NCBI GenBank assembly: GCA_032433765.1
Contig: JAVIAB010000025.1
Coordinates: 34,024,282-34,088,281 of the forward strand
Reading direction: 5' to 3'
DNA length: 64,000 bases
DNA from: Megaustenia siamemsis
Taxonomy: Eukaryota > Mollusca > Gastropoda > Stylommatophora > Ariophantidae
Position 1 is the stretch's first letter; every line of letters begins with the position of its first letter. The position numbers were made by a program, and so were the translations under genes. This document shows, piece by piece, positions 1 through 10,942 of this stretch. A model generated the notes under the pieces. It was not told where the DNA came from and made no database searches. It was given only the letters and a program-made list of their open reading frames with translations.

Positions 1-183
1 TTCCATAGCGGGAGACTAAACGACTTGGGAAGAAATGATCAAATGAGATTAGGTGGCGCAACTAAAGACATTCACATTTCTATGTTGTTTGGTGTTGAAC
101 AATCACAATGAGGAGGAAAACGTGGGGGAGAGACATAGATTGTCAATAGATTATCGGTCGTGTAATGTTGTTACAGAGTATTA
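1..183. other. Unassigned sequence at window start
   Basis: I see no coding signal, tRNA-like box or repeat in this stretch. It leads directly into a short tandem repeat. Confidence 0.5.
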
Positions 184-312
184 AATGTGGATTTCAGATG
201 TGGGTCTCAGATGTGGGTCTCAGATGTGGGTCTCAGATGTGGATCTCATATTTGGATCTCAGATGTGGATCACAGATATGGGTCTAAGATTTGGGTCTCA
301 GATTAGGATCAT
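184..312. repeat. 13-bp tandem repeat, about 9 units
   Basis: Degenerate copies of a 13-base unit (GATGTGGGTCTCA and variants such as GATGTGGATCTCA) follow each other without spacers. The small open frame over it is only the repeat read in translation. Confidence 0.85.
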
Positions 313-394
313 TATCTCTGAGGCAATGGACAATATACGAGGTATTCTTAAAAAAAAACTGCTTGGTTTCAAGTAGTTTTTCATATATTGCTAT

Positions 395-1467
395 AATACA
401 ATCTTCATGCCAACGTTGTGCTACCAATGCCAGCCCTAGACTACAATACAATCTTCATGCCAACGTTGTGCTACCAATGCCAGTCCTAGACTCTACAATA
501 CAATCTTCATCCCAACGTTCTACTACCAATGCCAGTCCTAGACTACAATACAATCTTCATCGCAACGTTGTACTATCAACGCCAGTCCTAGACTCTGCAA
601 TACAATCTTCATCCCAACGTTGTACTACCAATGCCAGTCCTAGACTCTACAATACAATCTTCAGTCCAACGTTGTGCTACCAATGCCAGCCCTAGACTAC
701 AATACAATCTTCATTCCAACGTTGTGCTACCAATGCCAGTCCTAGACTCTACAATACAATCTTCATCCCAACGTTGTGCTACCAATGCCAGTCCTAGACT
801 CTACAATACAATCTTCATCCCAACGTTCTACTACCAATGCCAGTCCTAGACTCTACAATACAATCTTCATCCCAACGTTGTGCTACCAATGCCAGTCCTA
901 GACTCTACAATACAATCTTCATCCCAACGTTGTGCTACCAATGCTAGTCCTAGACTCTACAATACAATCTTCATCCCAACGTTGTGCTACCAATGCCAGT
1001 CCTAGACTCTACAATACAATCTTCATCCCAACGTTGTGCTACCAATGCCAGTCCTAGACTCTACAATACAATCTTCATCCCAACGTTGTGCTACCAATGC
1101 CAGTCCTAGACTCTACAATACAATCTTCATCCCAACGTTGTGCTACCAATGCCAGTCCTAGACTCTACAATACAATCTTCATCCCAACGTTGTGCTACCA
1201 ATGCCAGTCCTAGACTCTACAATTCAATCTTCATCCCAACGTTGTGCTACCAATGCCAGTCCTAGACTACAATACAATCTTCATCCCAACGTTGTGCTAC
1301 CAATGCCAGTCCTAGACTCTACAATACAATCTTCATCCCAACGTTGTGCTACCAATGCCAGTCCTAGACTACACAATACAATCTTCATCCCAACGTTGTG
1401 CTACCAATGCCAGTCCTAGACTACAATACAATCTTTATCCCAACGTTGTGCTACCAATGCCAGTCCT
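395..1467 (+). repeat. 52-bp minisatellite amplified from a LINE Lf coding segment
   Basis: About 20 copies of a roughly 52-base unit (some 48-50) containing CAACGTTGTGCTACCAATG. The same sequence occurs once, in context, in the Lf reverse-transcriptase-type LINE at 56380-56420, where it encodes NTIFIPTLCYQCQ. To the right the array runs without a break into the next part of the Lf ORF. The array therefore looks like an internal expansion of a retrotransposon ORF. The period is not a multiple of three, so no long protein is maintained. Confidence 0.9.
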
Positions 1468-1878
1468 GGACCCTCGATGCAAGAACAGTAAGAAAAATAA
1501 CCTCTACTGAGATGAAATGTGTTAGACAAATGACAGGAGAGACTGAGAGACAAGATCAGAAATGAAGAACTGAGAAAAAAACTACGAATAACCACCGTCA
1601 TAAAATATATAAAGAAACAACAGATAAAACGGTTTGGTCACGCGACAAGGAAGAAGAATCAAAACACAACACAACGATCCTTCAGTAAACATTGCGTGAA
1701 TACACCAGACCCAAAGGCCGACCACAATAATAATTAATTGACGGAATATTAGAACCAATAGGAAACATAACAACAGCAGAGGCGAACAGAAGAGCAAAAG
1801 ACTACACATTATATTTCCACTCGACGCTGCAAGGCAAACGAGGAAGGAAAGAAGAAGTTGATATAATGACACGAGTTT
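1468..1878 (+). mobile_element. LINE Lf 3' fragment, degenerate
   Basis: Continues the Lf ORF directly after the 52-bp array. It aligns by eye with 56410-56815 over its whole length (shared words AGAAATGAAGAACTGAGAAA, AAGAAACAACAGATAAAA, AACAGAAGAGCAAAAGA) and ends in the same GAGGAAGGAAAGAAGAAG purine tail. Frameshifts and stops break the frame. The intact relative ends in a zinc-finger-less C-terminal tail of an endonuclease/reverse transcriptase LINE. The clade (RTE-like) is inferred. Confidence 0.8.
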
Positions 1879-2209
1879 ATGTTGACAGGGTATCCTTTGA
1901 CACGTTGTGTGTAGCTGGTAGGTAATGGCTTTCTTGACGCTCACGGCTTTTACTGGAGGGAATTTGGAGTTAGTCTATTTAAGACTTTTCTGAGAAACTA
2001 ATTGTCCATCTTACAGATGCTGCAGTATTAGGTCTTCTATGTCAGTAGAACCACTGCTACTGAGCATACAGCGATCCTAGATTTGTGGGCTAACCTGTTT
2101 TGACGTAGGCTACCACAAGGGGAGACTGACGAGGAGGTAAAACATATAGGTCTTGGTTAGCTGATGGTCCGTCAACCCAGATGTTGCGACTCAGGTCACA
2201 GGCTGTGTA
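1879..2209. other. No gene seen
   Basis: Non-repetitive sequence between the Lf fragment and the 41-bp array. I find no supported exon, RNA gene or transposon signature. Confidence 0.4.
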
Positions 2210-2590
2210 TAATAACACAGGGCCTCTAATTGTCTTACTTCAAACTGGTACAATAACCAAGGGCTTCTAATTGTCTTACTTCAAACTGGTAAAACAACCA
2301 CGGACTTCTAATTGTCTTACTTCAAACTGGTAAAACAACCACGGACTTCTAATTGTCTTCCTTCAAACTGGTAGAACAACCACTGACTTCTAATTGTCTT
2401 ACTTCAAACTGGTAGAACAACCACGGACTTCTAATTGTCTTCCTTCAAACTGGTAGAACAACCACGGACTTCTAATTGTCTTACTTCAAAATGGTAGAAC
2501 AACCACGGACTTCTAATTGTCCTACTTCAAACTGGTAAAACAACCAAGGACTTCTAATTGTCTTACTTCAAACTGGTAAAACAACGATTT
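2210..2590. repeat. 41-bp tandem repeat, about 9 units
   Basis: Units contain TCTAATTGTCTTACTTCAAA followed by CTGGTAAAACAACCACGGACT. Variation is mostly single base (TTAC/TTCC, AAAAC/AGAAC). Confidence 0.9.
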
Positions 2591-2967
2591 CCCACGTCCC
2601 TTACGCTTAAGTTGACAAGTCTATCTATATTCGCAGCACAAGATACTCTCTGAACTCAACAACACAGCCCGTTCTCTCTTCGTGATTACTATTTTCAGAA
2701 AACTTAACGGCTAGAATGCCTTAACAAAGTGAAACACGTGAACATCAAGGGGTCACGAGAAAGCAGGCAGTCAGTGAGACCAGGGTGTCCTAATGTGTGA
2801 GCTTTCGTACATTAACTTCGTGCCGACATGATGCCTAGATGTTTAGCAAATGAATCTGATGTCACAGTCAAAGTTTGGTTGATTGTCATTTTGTCTTTCT
2901 CTTTTTGGAGTCTAATCGCATAGTTTTAACATGAATGAATTGTTAATTTATTTAAAAAGCCGACAGG
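2591..2967. other. No gene seen
   Basis: Spacer between two minisatellites with no convincing coding or structural signal. Confidence 0.4.
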
Positions 2968-3752
2968 AAATGTCTGTGCTAGTCACATCTCATATCTTTG
3001 TGTGTGCATGTCTGTGTTAGTCACATTTCATATCTTTGTGTGTGCATGTCTGTGTTAGTCACATCTCATATCTTTGTGTGTGCATGTCTGTGTTAGTCAC
3101 ATCTCATATCTTTGTGTGTGCATGTCTGTGTTAGTCACATCTCATATCTTTGTGTGTGCATGTCAGTGTTAGTCACATCTCATATCTTTGTGTGTGCATG
3201 TCTGTGTTAGTCACATCTCATATATTTGTGTGTGCATGTCAGTGTTAGTCACATCTCATATCATTGTGTGTGCATGTCAGTGTTAGTCACATCTCATATC
3301 TTTGTGTGTGCATGTCAGTGTTAGTCACATCTCATATATTTGTGTGTGCATGTCTGTGTTAGTCACATCTCATATCTTTGTGTGTGCATGTCAGTGTTAG
3401 TCACATCTCATATCTTTGTGTGTGCATGTCAGTGTTAGTCACATCTCATATCATTGTGTGTGCATGTCAGTGTTAGTCACATCTCATATCTTTGTGTGTG
3501 CATGTCTGTGTTAGTCACATCTCATATCTTTGTGTGTGCATGTCTGTGTTAGTCACATCTCATATCTTTGTGTGTGCATGTCTGTGTTAGTCACATTTCA
3601 TATCTTTGTGTGTGCATGTCTGTGTTAGTCACATCTCATATCTTTGTGTGTGCATGTCTGTGTTAGTCACATCACATATCTTTGTGTGTGCATGTCTGTG
3701 TTAGTCACATCTCATATCTTTGTGTGTGCATGTCTGTGTTAGTCACCTCTAG
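2968..3752. repeat. 38-bp tandem repeat, about 20 units
   Basis: Unit contains GTGTTAGTCACATCTCATAT followed by CTTTGTGTGTGCATGTCT. Two diagnostic variants (CATGTCTG and CATGTCAG; TATCTTTG, TATATTTG and TATCATTG) are interspersed in blocks, which suggests local conversion or unequal exchange. Confidence 0.93.
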
Positions 3753-3759
3753 TGACTCG

Positions 3760-4083
3760 GGCAGCTGGTGCTCGTAAACCTGGGAGAGCCAACCATCTAA
3801 GGGCAAAATCCCCCTACAGAAAAGATCATCTGCTGCCTTGCAGGAAGATTGGGGACAATCAAAGGCCAAGGAAAGCTAACCTGAATAAAAATGCTGGCTG
3901 AAATCGGATGCACTGGGCCACTGGCGCAGAACACAGTGCAACGTTGTAACGGGTGTTCAGTCGGAGTGGATCTGGCAGACTCTAATTGTGACGTTCTGTC
4001 TGTGGGGGCGATCAACACACTTGACCTGACAGCTGACTTCATGTGAGAGTCTGGAATCCTACTCTGATTGAGTCCTGATCGCA
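3760..4083 (+). mobile_element. Deleted copy of an I/Jockey-type LINE (5' part joined to 3' end)
   Basis: Positions 3780-3970 match 33225-33415 closely (shared words ACCATCTAAGGGCA, ATCCCCCTACAGAAAAGA, GAAATCGGATGCACTGGG). Positions about 4030-4083 match the 3' end of the Li element at 46655-46711 (ACAGCTGACTTCATG, AGAGTCTGGAATCCTACTCT). It therefore carries element ends without the coding part, followed by a GA microsatellite at 4083-4110. Assignment of the left part to the same family as Li is inference. Confidence 0.55.
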
Positions 4084-4254
4084 GAGAAAGAGAGAGAGAG
4101 AGAGAGAGTAAATATTTTCATCAACAAGGAATACAATTGAAATGTTTAAATTGCTGCTATATCCGGGAAATAAATGTTTCATAATTCATCCACGTGTTGC
4201 ATAACTTTAGCTTTCACGGACGAGTGTGTACAGTTAAAATGTTGCCTGGTTGTG

Positions 4255-5560
4255 AATTGTTGGTGAGTGTGTTAAAGTGTAGAGATCTAGAAGATAGGCT
4301 TGTGTTTAAGTGTACAGACTGACAAGCTAGGCTTGTGTAAAGTATAGAGGTCTACAAACTAGGAAAGTGTCAAAGTGTAGATGTTTACAAGCTAGACGTA
4401 TGTTAGTAAATGTTTACAAGCTAGGCTTGTGTTAAAGTGTAGAGATCTACAAGCTAGACGTATGTTAAAGTGTAGATGTTTACAAGATAGGCTTGTGTTA
4501 AAGTGTAGAGATCAACAAACTAGGAAAGTGTTAAAGTGTAGAGATCTAGAAGATAGGCTTGTGTTAAAGTGTAGAGATCTAGAAGATAGGCTTGTGTTAA
4601 AGTGTAGAGGTCTAGAAGCTAGGCTTGTGTTAAAGTGTAGAGATCAACAAACTAGGAAAGTGTTAAAGTGTAGAGAAATAGAAGATAGGCTTGTGTTAAC
4701 GTGTAGAGATCAACAAACTAGGAAAGTGTCAAAGTGTAGATGTCTACAAGCTAGACGTATGTTAGTAGATGTTTACAAGCTAGGCTTGTGTTAAAGTGTA
4801 GAGATCTAGAAGACAGGCTTGTGTTAAAGTGTAGAGATCTAGAAGATAGACGTGTGTTAAAGTGTAGAGATCTAGAAGATAGGCTTGTGTTAAAGTGTAG
4901 ATATCTAGAAGCTAGGCTTGTGTTAAAGTGTAGAGATCTAGAAGATAGGCTTGTGTTAAAGTGTAGAGATCTAGAAGCTAGGCTTGTGTTAAAGTGTAGA
5001 GATCAACAAACTAGGAAAGTGTTAAAGTGTAGAGATCTAGAAGCTAGGCTTGTGTTAAAGTGTAGAGATCTAGAAGATAGGCTTGTGTTAAAGTGTAGAG
5101 ATCAACAAACTAGGAAAGTGTCAAAGTGTAGATGTCTACAAGCTAGACGTATGTTAGTAGATGTTTACAAGCTAGGCTTGTGTTAAAGTGTAGAGATCTA
5201 CAAGCTAGACGTATGTTAAAGTGTAGATGTTTACAAGATAGGCTTGTGTTAAAGTGTAGAGATCAACAAACTAGGAAAGTGTTAAGGTGTAGAGATCTAG
5301 AAGCTAGACGTGTGTTAAAGTGTAGAGATCTAGAAGATAGGCTTGTGTTAAAGTGTAGAGATCTAGAAGCTAGGCTTGTGTTAAAGTGTAGAGATCTAGA
5401 AGATAGGCTTGTGTTAAAGTGTAGAGATCTAGAAGATAGGCTTGTGTTAAAGTGTAGAGATCTAGAAGATAGGCTTGTGTTAAAGTGTAGAGATCTAGAA
5501 GCTAGGAAATTGTTAAAGTTTAGAGGTCTACAAACTATGCGTGTGTTTTCATGTTTCCTT
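4255..5560 (+). repeat. 33-bp minisatellite with higher-order structure
   Basis: About 40 units of 33 bases (GTGTAGAGATCTAGAAGATA then GGCTTGTGTTAAA). Because 33 is a multiple of three the array stays open as an 11-residue repeat (KCRDLEDRLVL). A distinctive variant block (GTATGTTAGTAGATGTTTAC) recurs about 392 bases apart at 4758 and 5150, with an older relative near 4400, so blocks of about 12 units were duplicated together. The reading frame is split by stops and there is no promoter or splice context, so I do not call a protein. Confidence 0.92.
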
Positions 5561-6115
5561 CCATTAAGTGTTGCTTGAGATTTTTCTATTATTTTTATCT
5601 TTAGCTAACACAAACTAAATTTTGAACATCTCGACTGTCAGAAATCAGTCATATTTTTGTTACTAATGTCGCTAAAATGACTTCTTGATGTCCAAATAAA
5701 CCAAATTAATAAACTGCAATAAACAACAGCAACCTGCCTGTTAGCCAAAGCTGAAACTATTCCATTATTGTGAATCCTTCACATATTCCATTATTGTGAA
5801 TCCTTCACATATTCCATTATTGTGAATCCTTCACATATTCCTACAAGGAATTAAATGGATAGGGGGGATTTTAGAGCTAAAAGGTGTAAGTTGAATTGTG
5901 TTAATTGTTTTTATTTGTTTATTGTTGCGCTACTTTTAGAACCATAACTGGTAGAGAAGACTAGCTCTTGTCTTTATCTGTTTTATATTGAGAAAATTAT
6001 AAAACTATGCTGGTTGAAATACTAGCCTTAGTATGTTTTTATTTTATACTGCACAACTTATAGAACTACATTTTGTTGAGATGTAATGATAAATTATGTG
6101 TGTAACTAATTGATG
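5561..6115. other. Spacer with no gene seen
   Basis: AT-rich sequence. The only structure I see is a three-copy 26-base direct repeat at about 5758-5841 (CATTATTGTGAATCCTTCAC). Confidence 0.5.
5758..5841. repeat. 26-bp repeat, 3 copies
   Basis: Three near-perfect head-to-tail copies of ATTCCATTATTGTGAATCC plus TTCACAT. Confidence 0.9.
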
Positions 6116-6640
6116 TTCATCATCATCATCATCAAGTACCGGGCCTACTGGCGTAGGTGTTCATGTCTCTCCACAACTTTCGATCTCGACAGTTATTTAT
6201 CATTTCTGTTGTTGACCTTCTGCCAAGCCATTCTCTTAAGCTGTTTGGTATTTTTTCTCTTTGCTTCCCTCTATCTCTTCGTCCCTCAATTTTCACAGTT
6301 GTTACAATATATTCCAGCTGTTCTCTTCTCATTACATGGCCAAAACATGATGACTGTTTCTTCCTAATATTGGAAATTAGCTTTCTTTTTGCTTTGGCCT
6401 CTTTCAGAACATCGTCATTACTCTTCTTAGCTGTCCATAGTATTCTCAAGATTCTTCTGTAAAACCACATTTCTACAGACTCCAGTGATTTTCTTGTCTG
6501 TTGACCTATTGTCTATGATTCACATCCATATGTTAAGACTGGCTCTACATAACATTTAAGAACTCTTTTTCTTGTTTCTATTGTCAAAAATGGATTGCAC
6601 AGTATCTTCCTCATTTTTTGGAAAGCTGCTTTTTGAAATG
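6116..6640 (-). mobile_element. LINE Lb 3' fragment
   Basis: Read on the minus strand it encodes the C-terminal end of the Lb reverse-transcriptase ORF: WFYRRILRILWTAKKSND, then FGHVMRREQLEYIVTTVK and WRDMNTYASRPGT, followed by a (GAT)n tail. It is 5' truncated, as is usual for LINEs. Compared with the best Lb copy at 52290-53010 it has point changes and a broken frame upstream. Cellular role: none expected; the encoded activity in the family is target-primed reverse transcription. Confidence 0.85.
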
Positions 6641-6715
6641 CTTAATTGATGCTAGGGCTATATAATCCATAGTTCGGACATATAACAGACATGTACCTAA
6701 TTACAGATTTGATGT

Positions 6716-6884
<169 letters not shown>

Positions 6885-6945
6885 AACTGAGTTATTGAGT
6901 TTGTTGCAGGTCATCATCATTGCACTCCGAACACAGATTCACATA
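6885..6945 (-). mobile_element. LINE Lg 3' tail fragment
   Basis: Matches the last about 55 bases of Lg (GTCATCATCATTGCACTCCG, next to GAGTTATTGAGTT) seen at 49440-49495 and 61035-61090. Only the 3' end is present. Confidence 0.6.
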
Positions 6946-6989
6946 TAAATATAAGCAATTTATTTTATATGTTTAGTTTTTATTAATTT

Positions 6990-7412
6990 TTTTGTTAGGT
7001 TTGGTTTGGTTTGGTTTTTTTGGGTTCAGTTTAGTTTAGTTTGGTTTTTTTGGGTTCAGTTTAGTTTAGTTTGGTTTGGTTCGGTTCGGTTTGGTTTGGT
7101 TCGGTTCTGTTTGGTTTGGTTTGGTTCGGTTCGGTTCGGATAGGTTTGATTTGGTTTGGTTCGGTTTGGTTCGTTTTGGTTTGGTTTGGTTCGGTTCGGT
7201 TTGGTTTGGTTTGGTTCGGTTTGGTTTGGTTTGGTTTGGTTTGGTTTGGTTTGGTTTGGTTTAGTTTGGTTTGGTTTGGTTTGGTTCGGTTCGGTTTGGT
7301 TTGGTTTGGTATGGTTTGGTTTGGTTTGGTTTGGTTTGGTTTGGTTCGGTTTGGTTTGGTTTGGTTTGGTTTGGTTTGGTTTGGTTCGGTTCGGTTCGGT
7401 TTGGTTCGGTTT
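6990..7412. repeat. GGTTT/GGTTC pentanucleotide array
   Basis: About 80 pentamers GGTTT with scattered GGTTC variants. All three frames stay open because five is coprime to three and the unit lacks stops, giving low-complexity frames on both strands that are not genes. The GG tracts on one strand could support two-tetrad G-quadruplexes. Confidence 0.97.
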
Positions 7413-7443
7413 AGAATGGAGTTCAAGTCACAGCACTCAGACA

Positions 7444-7640
7444 TGTGTTCATGTGTAGATGTCTACGATCATCCTCATTGCACATCGAACATGTCCGTAA
7501 ATGCTCAAATCTCCTTCAAAGAATATCCATCAACGTGCACCGACTAACGACACCGGTGTTGTGTTGGTTGACAAGTCTTCTATAGATCCCTGCGTAGCGC
7601 TCTCGTGTGGAATTTCCCATCTGGACCTGTTATTTGTGAT
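7444..7640 (-). mobile_element. LINE Lg fragment, diverged
   Basis: Aligns with 61075-61190 and 49475-49590 (TCATTGCAC, CGAACATGTCC, GACTAACGACACCGGTGTTG versus GACTGACGACTCCAGTTCTA, TGTTGGTTGA). It is an older, more diverged copy of the 3' region of the RNase-H-type LINE. Confidence 0.55.
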
Positions 7641-8584
7641 GTCTGTTGATGGCTGCGGAATCAGGGTAATTTTTGTGTGTGTTGTTTTTCGTCCCGCGTT
7701 CCTGAGGGTATTCAGAATGTGACAGCTGTCCATTGACCTTCCGTACTCAACACCAGCTAAACTAGAAAGTCTTTTAGCATGTCCATTATTAATTTACCCA
7801 AGAGTCCTGGCACGAAGATGAAGCAAATAATTATTAGAATAGACCTCCCCGCAGACTCAAACTACTGCCATCGAGCACAGCCAGTTGTGATCTTTCTGAG
7901 CATACCCATTGAATCACTGAGGAAACAAACATGCGTATAAGGCTATGTCTGTCTCAAGCCATGCAAATGTAGGCCCCATAATCTCTATGCTCAAACCACT
8001 TGTAGTCGGTGCTAGAGACGAACACACACGGTTTATGTGTGTTAGTTATGTTGTAGCGACATAACTATAATAACATTGATACTATTAACTAGAGAGGGAT
8101 GGTCCATATTATTAAGGGAGGACCAAAGTCGAGGTGAGTTTAGGCGTAAATGTCTATAATTTGTAAGACTTGGATGTCGAACAAAGAGACCCCGTGTGAC
8201 CAAATGAGCGAGAAAATAGATATCGAGGGAGAAATACCAAGATAGTAGGTCGTTTAGAAGATCGGAATCCATGAATGTTGGGAGCGAGCTGGCGTTAAGT
8301 TATCATCTAGGGTAAGTTAGACTTAACTCTTAGTGAACGGTCTCAGTTATATAAACCAAGTGGGTTAACAGTGAGTCATCAGAGGAATCGATGTTTTTGT
8401 CCACACAGGACAGTGAGCGGATTAGACAATCATATTAGAAGTTCACAGAACGCGACTGCTACTATCGTTAATGAGAATGACTTCTGGCAACTGGTCAGCA
8501 TCATAGATTGTGTGACGTTTGGTATGTTTATCTGGCAGTAAGGGAGGTTCAGTCGTCACCGTGACCACCCACCCATCCATCGCA
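7641..8584. other. No gene seen
   Basis: Roughly 940 bases of mixed sequence with only short unsupported open frames on both strands. No conserved motif, splice-flanked exon or element end was recognised. Confidence 0.4.
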
Positions 8585-9045
8585 AACCCCTCCATTGGTG
8601 CCGTCAGCAGCTCCTTCACATGAAGGTATAGACATATTAAAACTCCTTCATTGGTGCCGTCAGCAGCTCCTTCAGATGAAGGTATAGCCATATTAAAACT
8701 CCTTCATTGGTACCGCCAGCAGCTCCTTCATATGAAGGGATAGACATATTAAAACTCCTTCATTGGTACCGTCAGCAGCTCCTTCACATGAAGGGATAGA
8801 CATATTAAAACTCCTTCATTGGTACCGCCAGCAGCTCCTTCACATGAAGGGATAGACATATTAAAACTCCTTCATTGGTGCCGTCAGCAGCTCCTTCACA
8901 TGAAGGGATAGACATATTAAATTAAAACTCCTTCATTGGTACCGTCAGCAGCTCCTTCACATGAAGGGATAGACATATTAAAACTCCTTCATTGGTACCG
9001 TCAGCAGCTCCTTCATATGAAGGGAAAGACATATCAAAATCCCTT
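8585..9045. repeat. 56-bp tandem repeat, about 8 units
   Basis: Unit contains AACTCCTTCATTGGTACCG, TCAGCAGCTCCTTCACATGA and AGGGATAGACATATTAA. Early units carry GGTGCCG, later ones GGTACCG. One unit has a duplicated ATTAA. Confidence 0.92.
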
Positions 9046-9214
9046 CATTGGAGACAAATAATAATATGAGTATTATTTTGGAGGGAAACTTCCGAGGTAA
9101 TTGTTCAGCGAATCCTTTCATGGCAAGAGGTATGTTTACAATACTCGGGAAAAAAATCACAAATAATCAACAACAGAAGAAATAACAAACAACAATAGAT
9201 GGTCCAAAACAAGA

Positions 9215-9300
9215 TTGAACCCGTACTACTCGACACAGCGCCTTGTCACGAGAAACCAAACGCTAGATCACACGACCAACTCAGCTACCTAAACAAGTAG
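9215..9300 (-). mobile_element. tRNA-like Pol III box pair, possible SINE head
   Basis: On the minus strand GGTAGCTGAGTTGGTCG resembles an A box and GGGTTCAATC a B box, about 55 bases apart. The spacing suits a tRNA-derived SINE. It cannot fold as a convincing tRNA by eye and no second copy is present here, so this is tentative. Confidence 0.35.
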
Positions 9301-9400
9301 CTATCATTGGAAATGTCTTTCACGCATGTGTACTCATGACAATAACATAGAGTTGCGAACACAACTCGGGAGTTTATTGTAAAATGTATTTTCCTATTAA

Positions 9401-9642
9401 CAAAGTAAAGTACCCCCGTCACGCCAAGTGGCGTATAGGGAATATGGTGTTAGTGACCATAAATTTTACAGACCTTCAGCACATGATTTTTGGGTGATTG
9501 CGCCTGTGCCGTTTTACTTTCCCAGAAAAAAATCCGGTATCCATTAAAGGCTGGGTGAACCCGGAAGCCGTCGGTTGGGATCGAACCCTACCTCTTGTCC
9601 TTTGTAGTCCGGTTCATTAACCACTGAGCTATCGCGACTCCC
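9401..9642 (-). mobile_element. SINE-alpha copy 1, full length with target duplication
   Basis: A tRNA-derived SINE read on the minus strand: GATAGCTCAGTGGTTAA (A box), then GGTTCGATCCCAACCGACGG (B box region), a body ending in CCACTTGGCGTGACGGGGG and a TACTTTACTTT 3' end. It is flanked by a 16-base target-site duplication, TGTATTTTCCTATTAA at 9385-9400 and TGTATTTTCCTAGTAA at 9643-9658 (one mismatch), which fixes both element ends. One internal deletion relative to the other copies removes part of the GTGGTCGGTATTACG segment. Confidence 0.93.
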
Positions 9643-9659
9643 TGTATTTTCCTAGTAAG

Positions 9660-10545
9660 GCAAGTATTTCCAACCACTCAGCCACAGAGGATCCGCCACT
9701 GCAACATGCTCTGTCAGGAAACTGCAGCATCACACAACGTGCGACAACACGTTAAGACAGGATAAACATAAGAAAAACACATTAACAAATATATTTCGTC
9801 TCAGAAAGAAATCTCTCTTAATCATATCTCATAGGCTGGTTTCAGAGGAGTGATGCCCATACAAGTTGAAACGTTATTTGTGCCGTATCTGGTTGCTTCA
9901 GGCACACAGCGGAAGTTGGATAGATGATGAAATCACTTGGGACGTACACGTTCGTGTGTGGTCGTGTTTTGGAGTCGTTTCTTTTTCCGTTCCGCATTCT
10001 GGAACTCGACATCCTGTTCGGTTTTTAATTGAAATAGGATCTTTGTTAATTCAACAAATTGTTGCTATTGTTTTCTGTTGACGATCGGAGACACGAGACG
10101 AACCCACGATGTGTCTAGAAGTGGGTCTTTTGTGGGGACGTATTGCTGTTCTCCCTTAATGTAAATCTGTAACCAAATACCGTTATCTCCAGCTTTACTG
10201 GTGGTCTGAACAAGTATGACAATCCCCTCACCAAGGTCTATACTTGATCATCTGTAGATTAAAATTGTGAAAGCTGGAAATTAACTAGGGGGAAAGAAAA
10301 AAAGAGACAAGCTAGATGCATCTCGATAACTACTGTGTGAGGAATAACTTTGTGTAGAACGGAATGAATTCAAGACTAGAGTAGAGATAAAAGAAATGCT
10401 CGTGCCATCAACAATAACATTTTAAATCAAGAAAATAAGGCGGGCATATGTCAGTCATGCGATGAGGAGAAATAACAAGTGTATCAACAAAACAAGCTTC
10501 TCAAATTGGAAATTGTAGGGGAAAAATAGAGGCTGTTAAATAGGC
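9660..10545. other. No gene seen
   Basis: Nearly 900 bases without a recognisable element. A short cysteine-containing open stretch on the minus strand near 9890-10030 has no supporting splice context or family resemblance. Confidence 0.4.
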
Positions 10546-10557
10546 TCTTTAACAGTG

Positions 10558-10600
10558 TAGTACTCTAGGAAGGTGAGGAAGCCGCCTCGAATCGTGAGCT
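10558..10600 (+). mobile_element. Fragment resembling SINE-beta body
   Basis: AGGAAGGTGAGGAAGCCGCC here resembles GGGAAGGTGAGGAATGCCGCC in the SINE-beta copy at 23390-23410. The similarity ends after about 40 bases. Confidence 0.35.
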
Positions 10601-10704
10601 ATTTTATCTGTTGTTTCTTTATATACATTGAATTGTGTGGGCACTCTCTGCCTTCTGCTGGCGTGCGGACAAATTTCGCGCCATAATTCCTCAATTTTGA
10701 ATTT

Positions 10705-10775
10705 TTGAACAATCCGCGATGTACTGAGGCCGCGATAAATGAACCGCGAAGTAGCGAGGGATGATTGTGTTCTAA
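10705..10775. mobile_element. Possible pogo/Tigger-like terminal fragment
   Basis: CCGCGATGTACTGAGGCCGC followed by AACCGCGAAGTAGCGAGGGA resembles the repeated CGCG-rich ends common in Tc1/mariner pogo-type transposons. No opposite end was found. Confidence 0.3.
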
Positions 10776-10942
10776 GGCGGTGGTTATTCCAAGCTTTTTT
10801 AAATATCAATTCTTCATTTCTGATCTTATTTCATAAACAAAATTATGAACCAGAAAAATGGCTTTGCGGATAGAACCGGTTAAGTACCGCGCATGTAAAC
10901 TAAACTATTTAATAGCGTGCCTTCTCTGAAGTCTGGACATTA

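Noticed and set aside
2210..3752. Regularly spaced direct repeats that could suggest a CRISPR array
   Set aside because: Units are contiguous without unique spacers, no cas-like gene is present, and the sequence is eukaryotic.
6990..7412. GGTTT array as a telomere or interstitial telomere
   Set aside because: Molluscan telomeres are TTAGGG. The unit here is a pentamer with GGTTC variants and is not at an end.
9401..9642. Possible functional tRNA genes at SINE heads
   Set aside because: The heads cannot complete a cloverleaf, are joined to a constant SINE body, and are bracketed by target duplications.
9866..10081. Short plus-strand frame and a minus-strand Cys-containing stretch near 9.9-10.05 kb
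   Set aside because: No family resemblance, no splice-site pair in phase with any neighbour, and length within random expectation.
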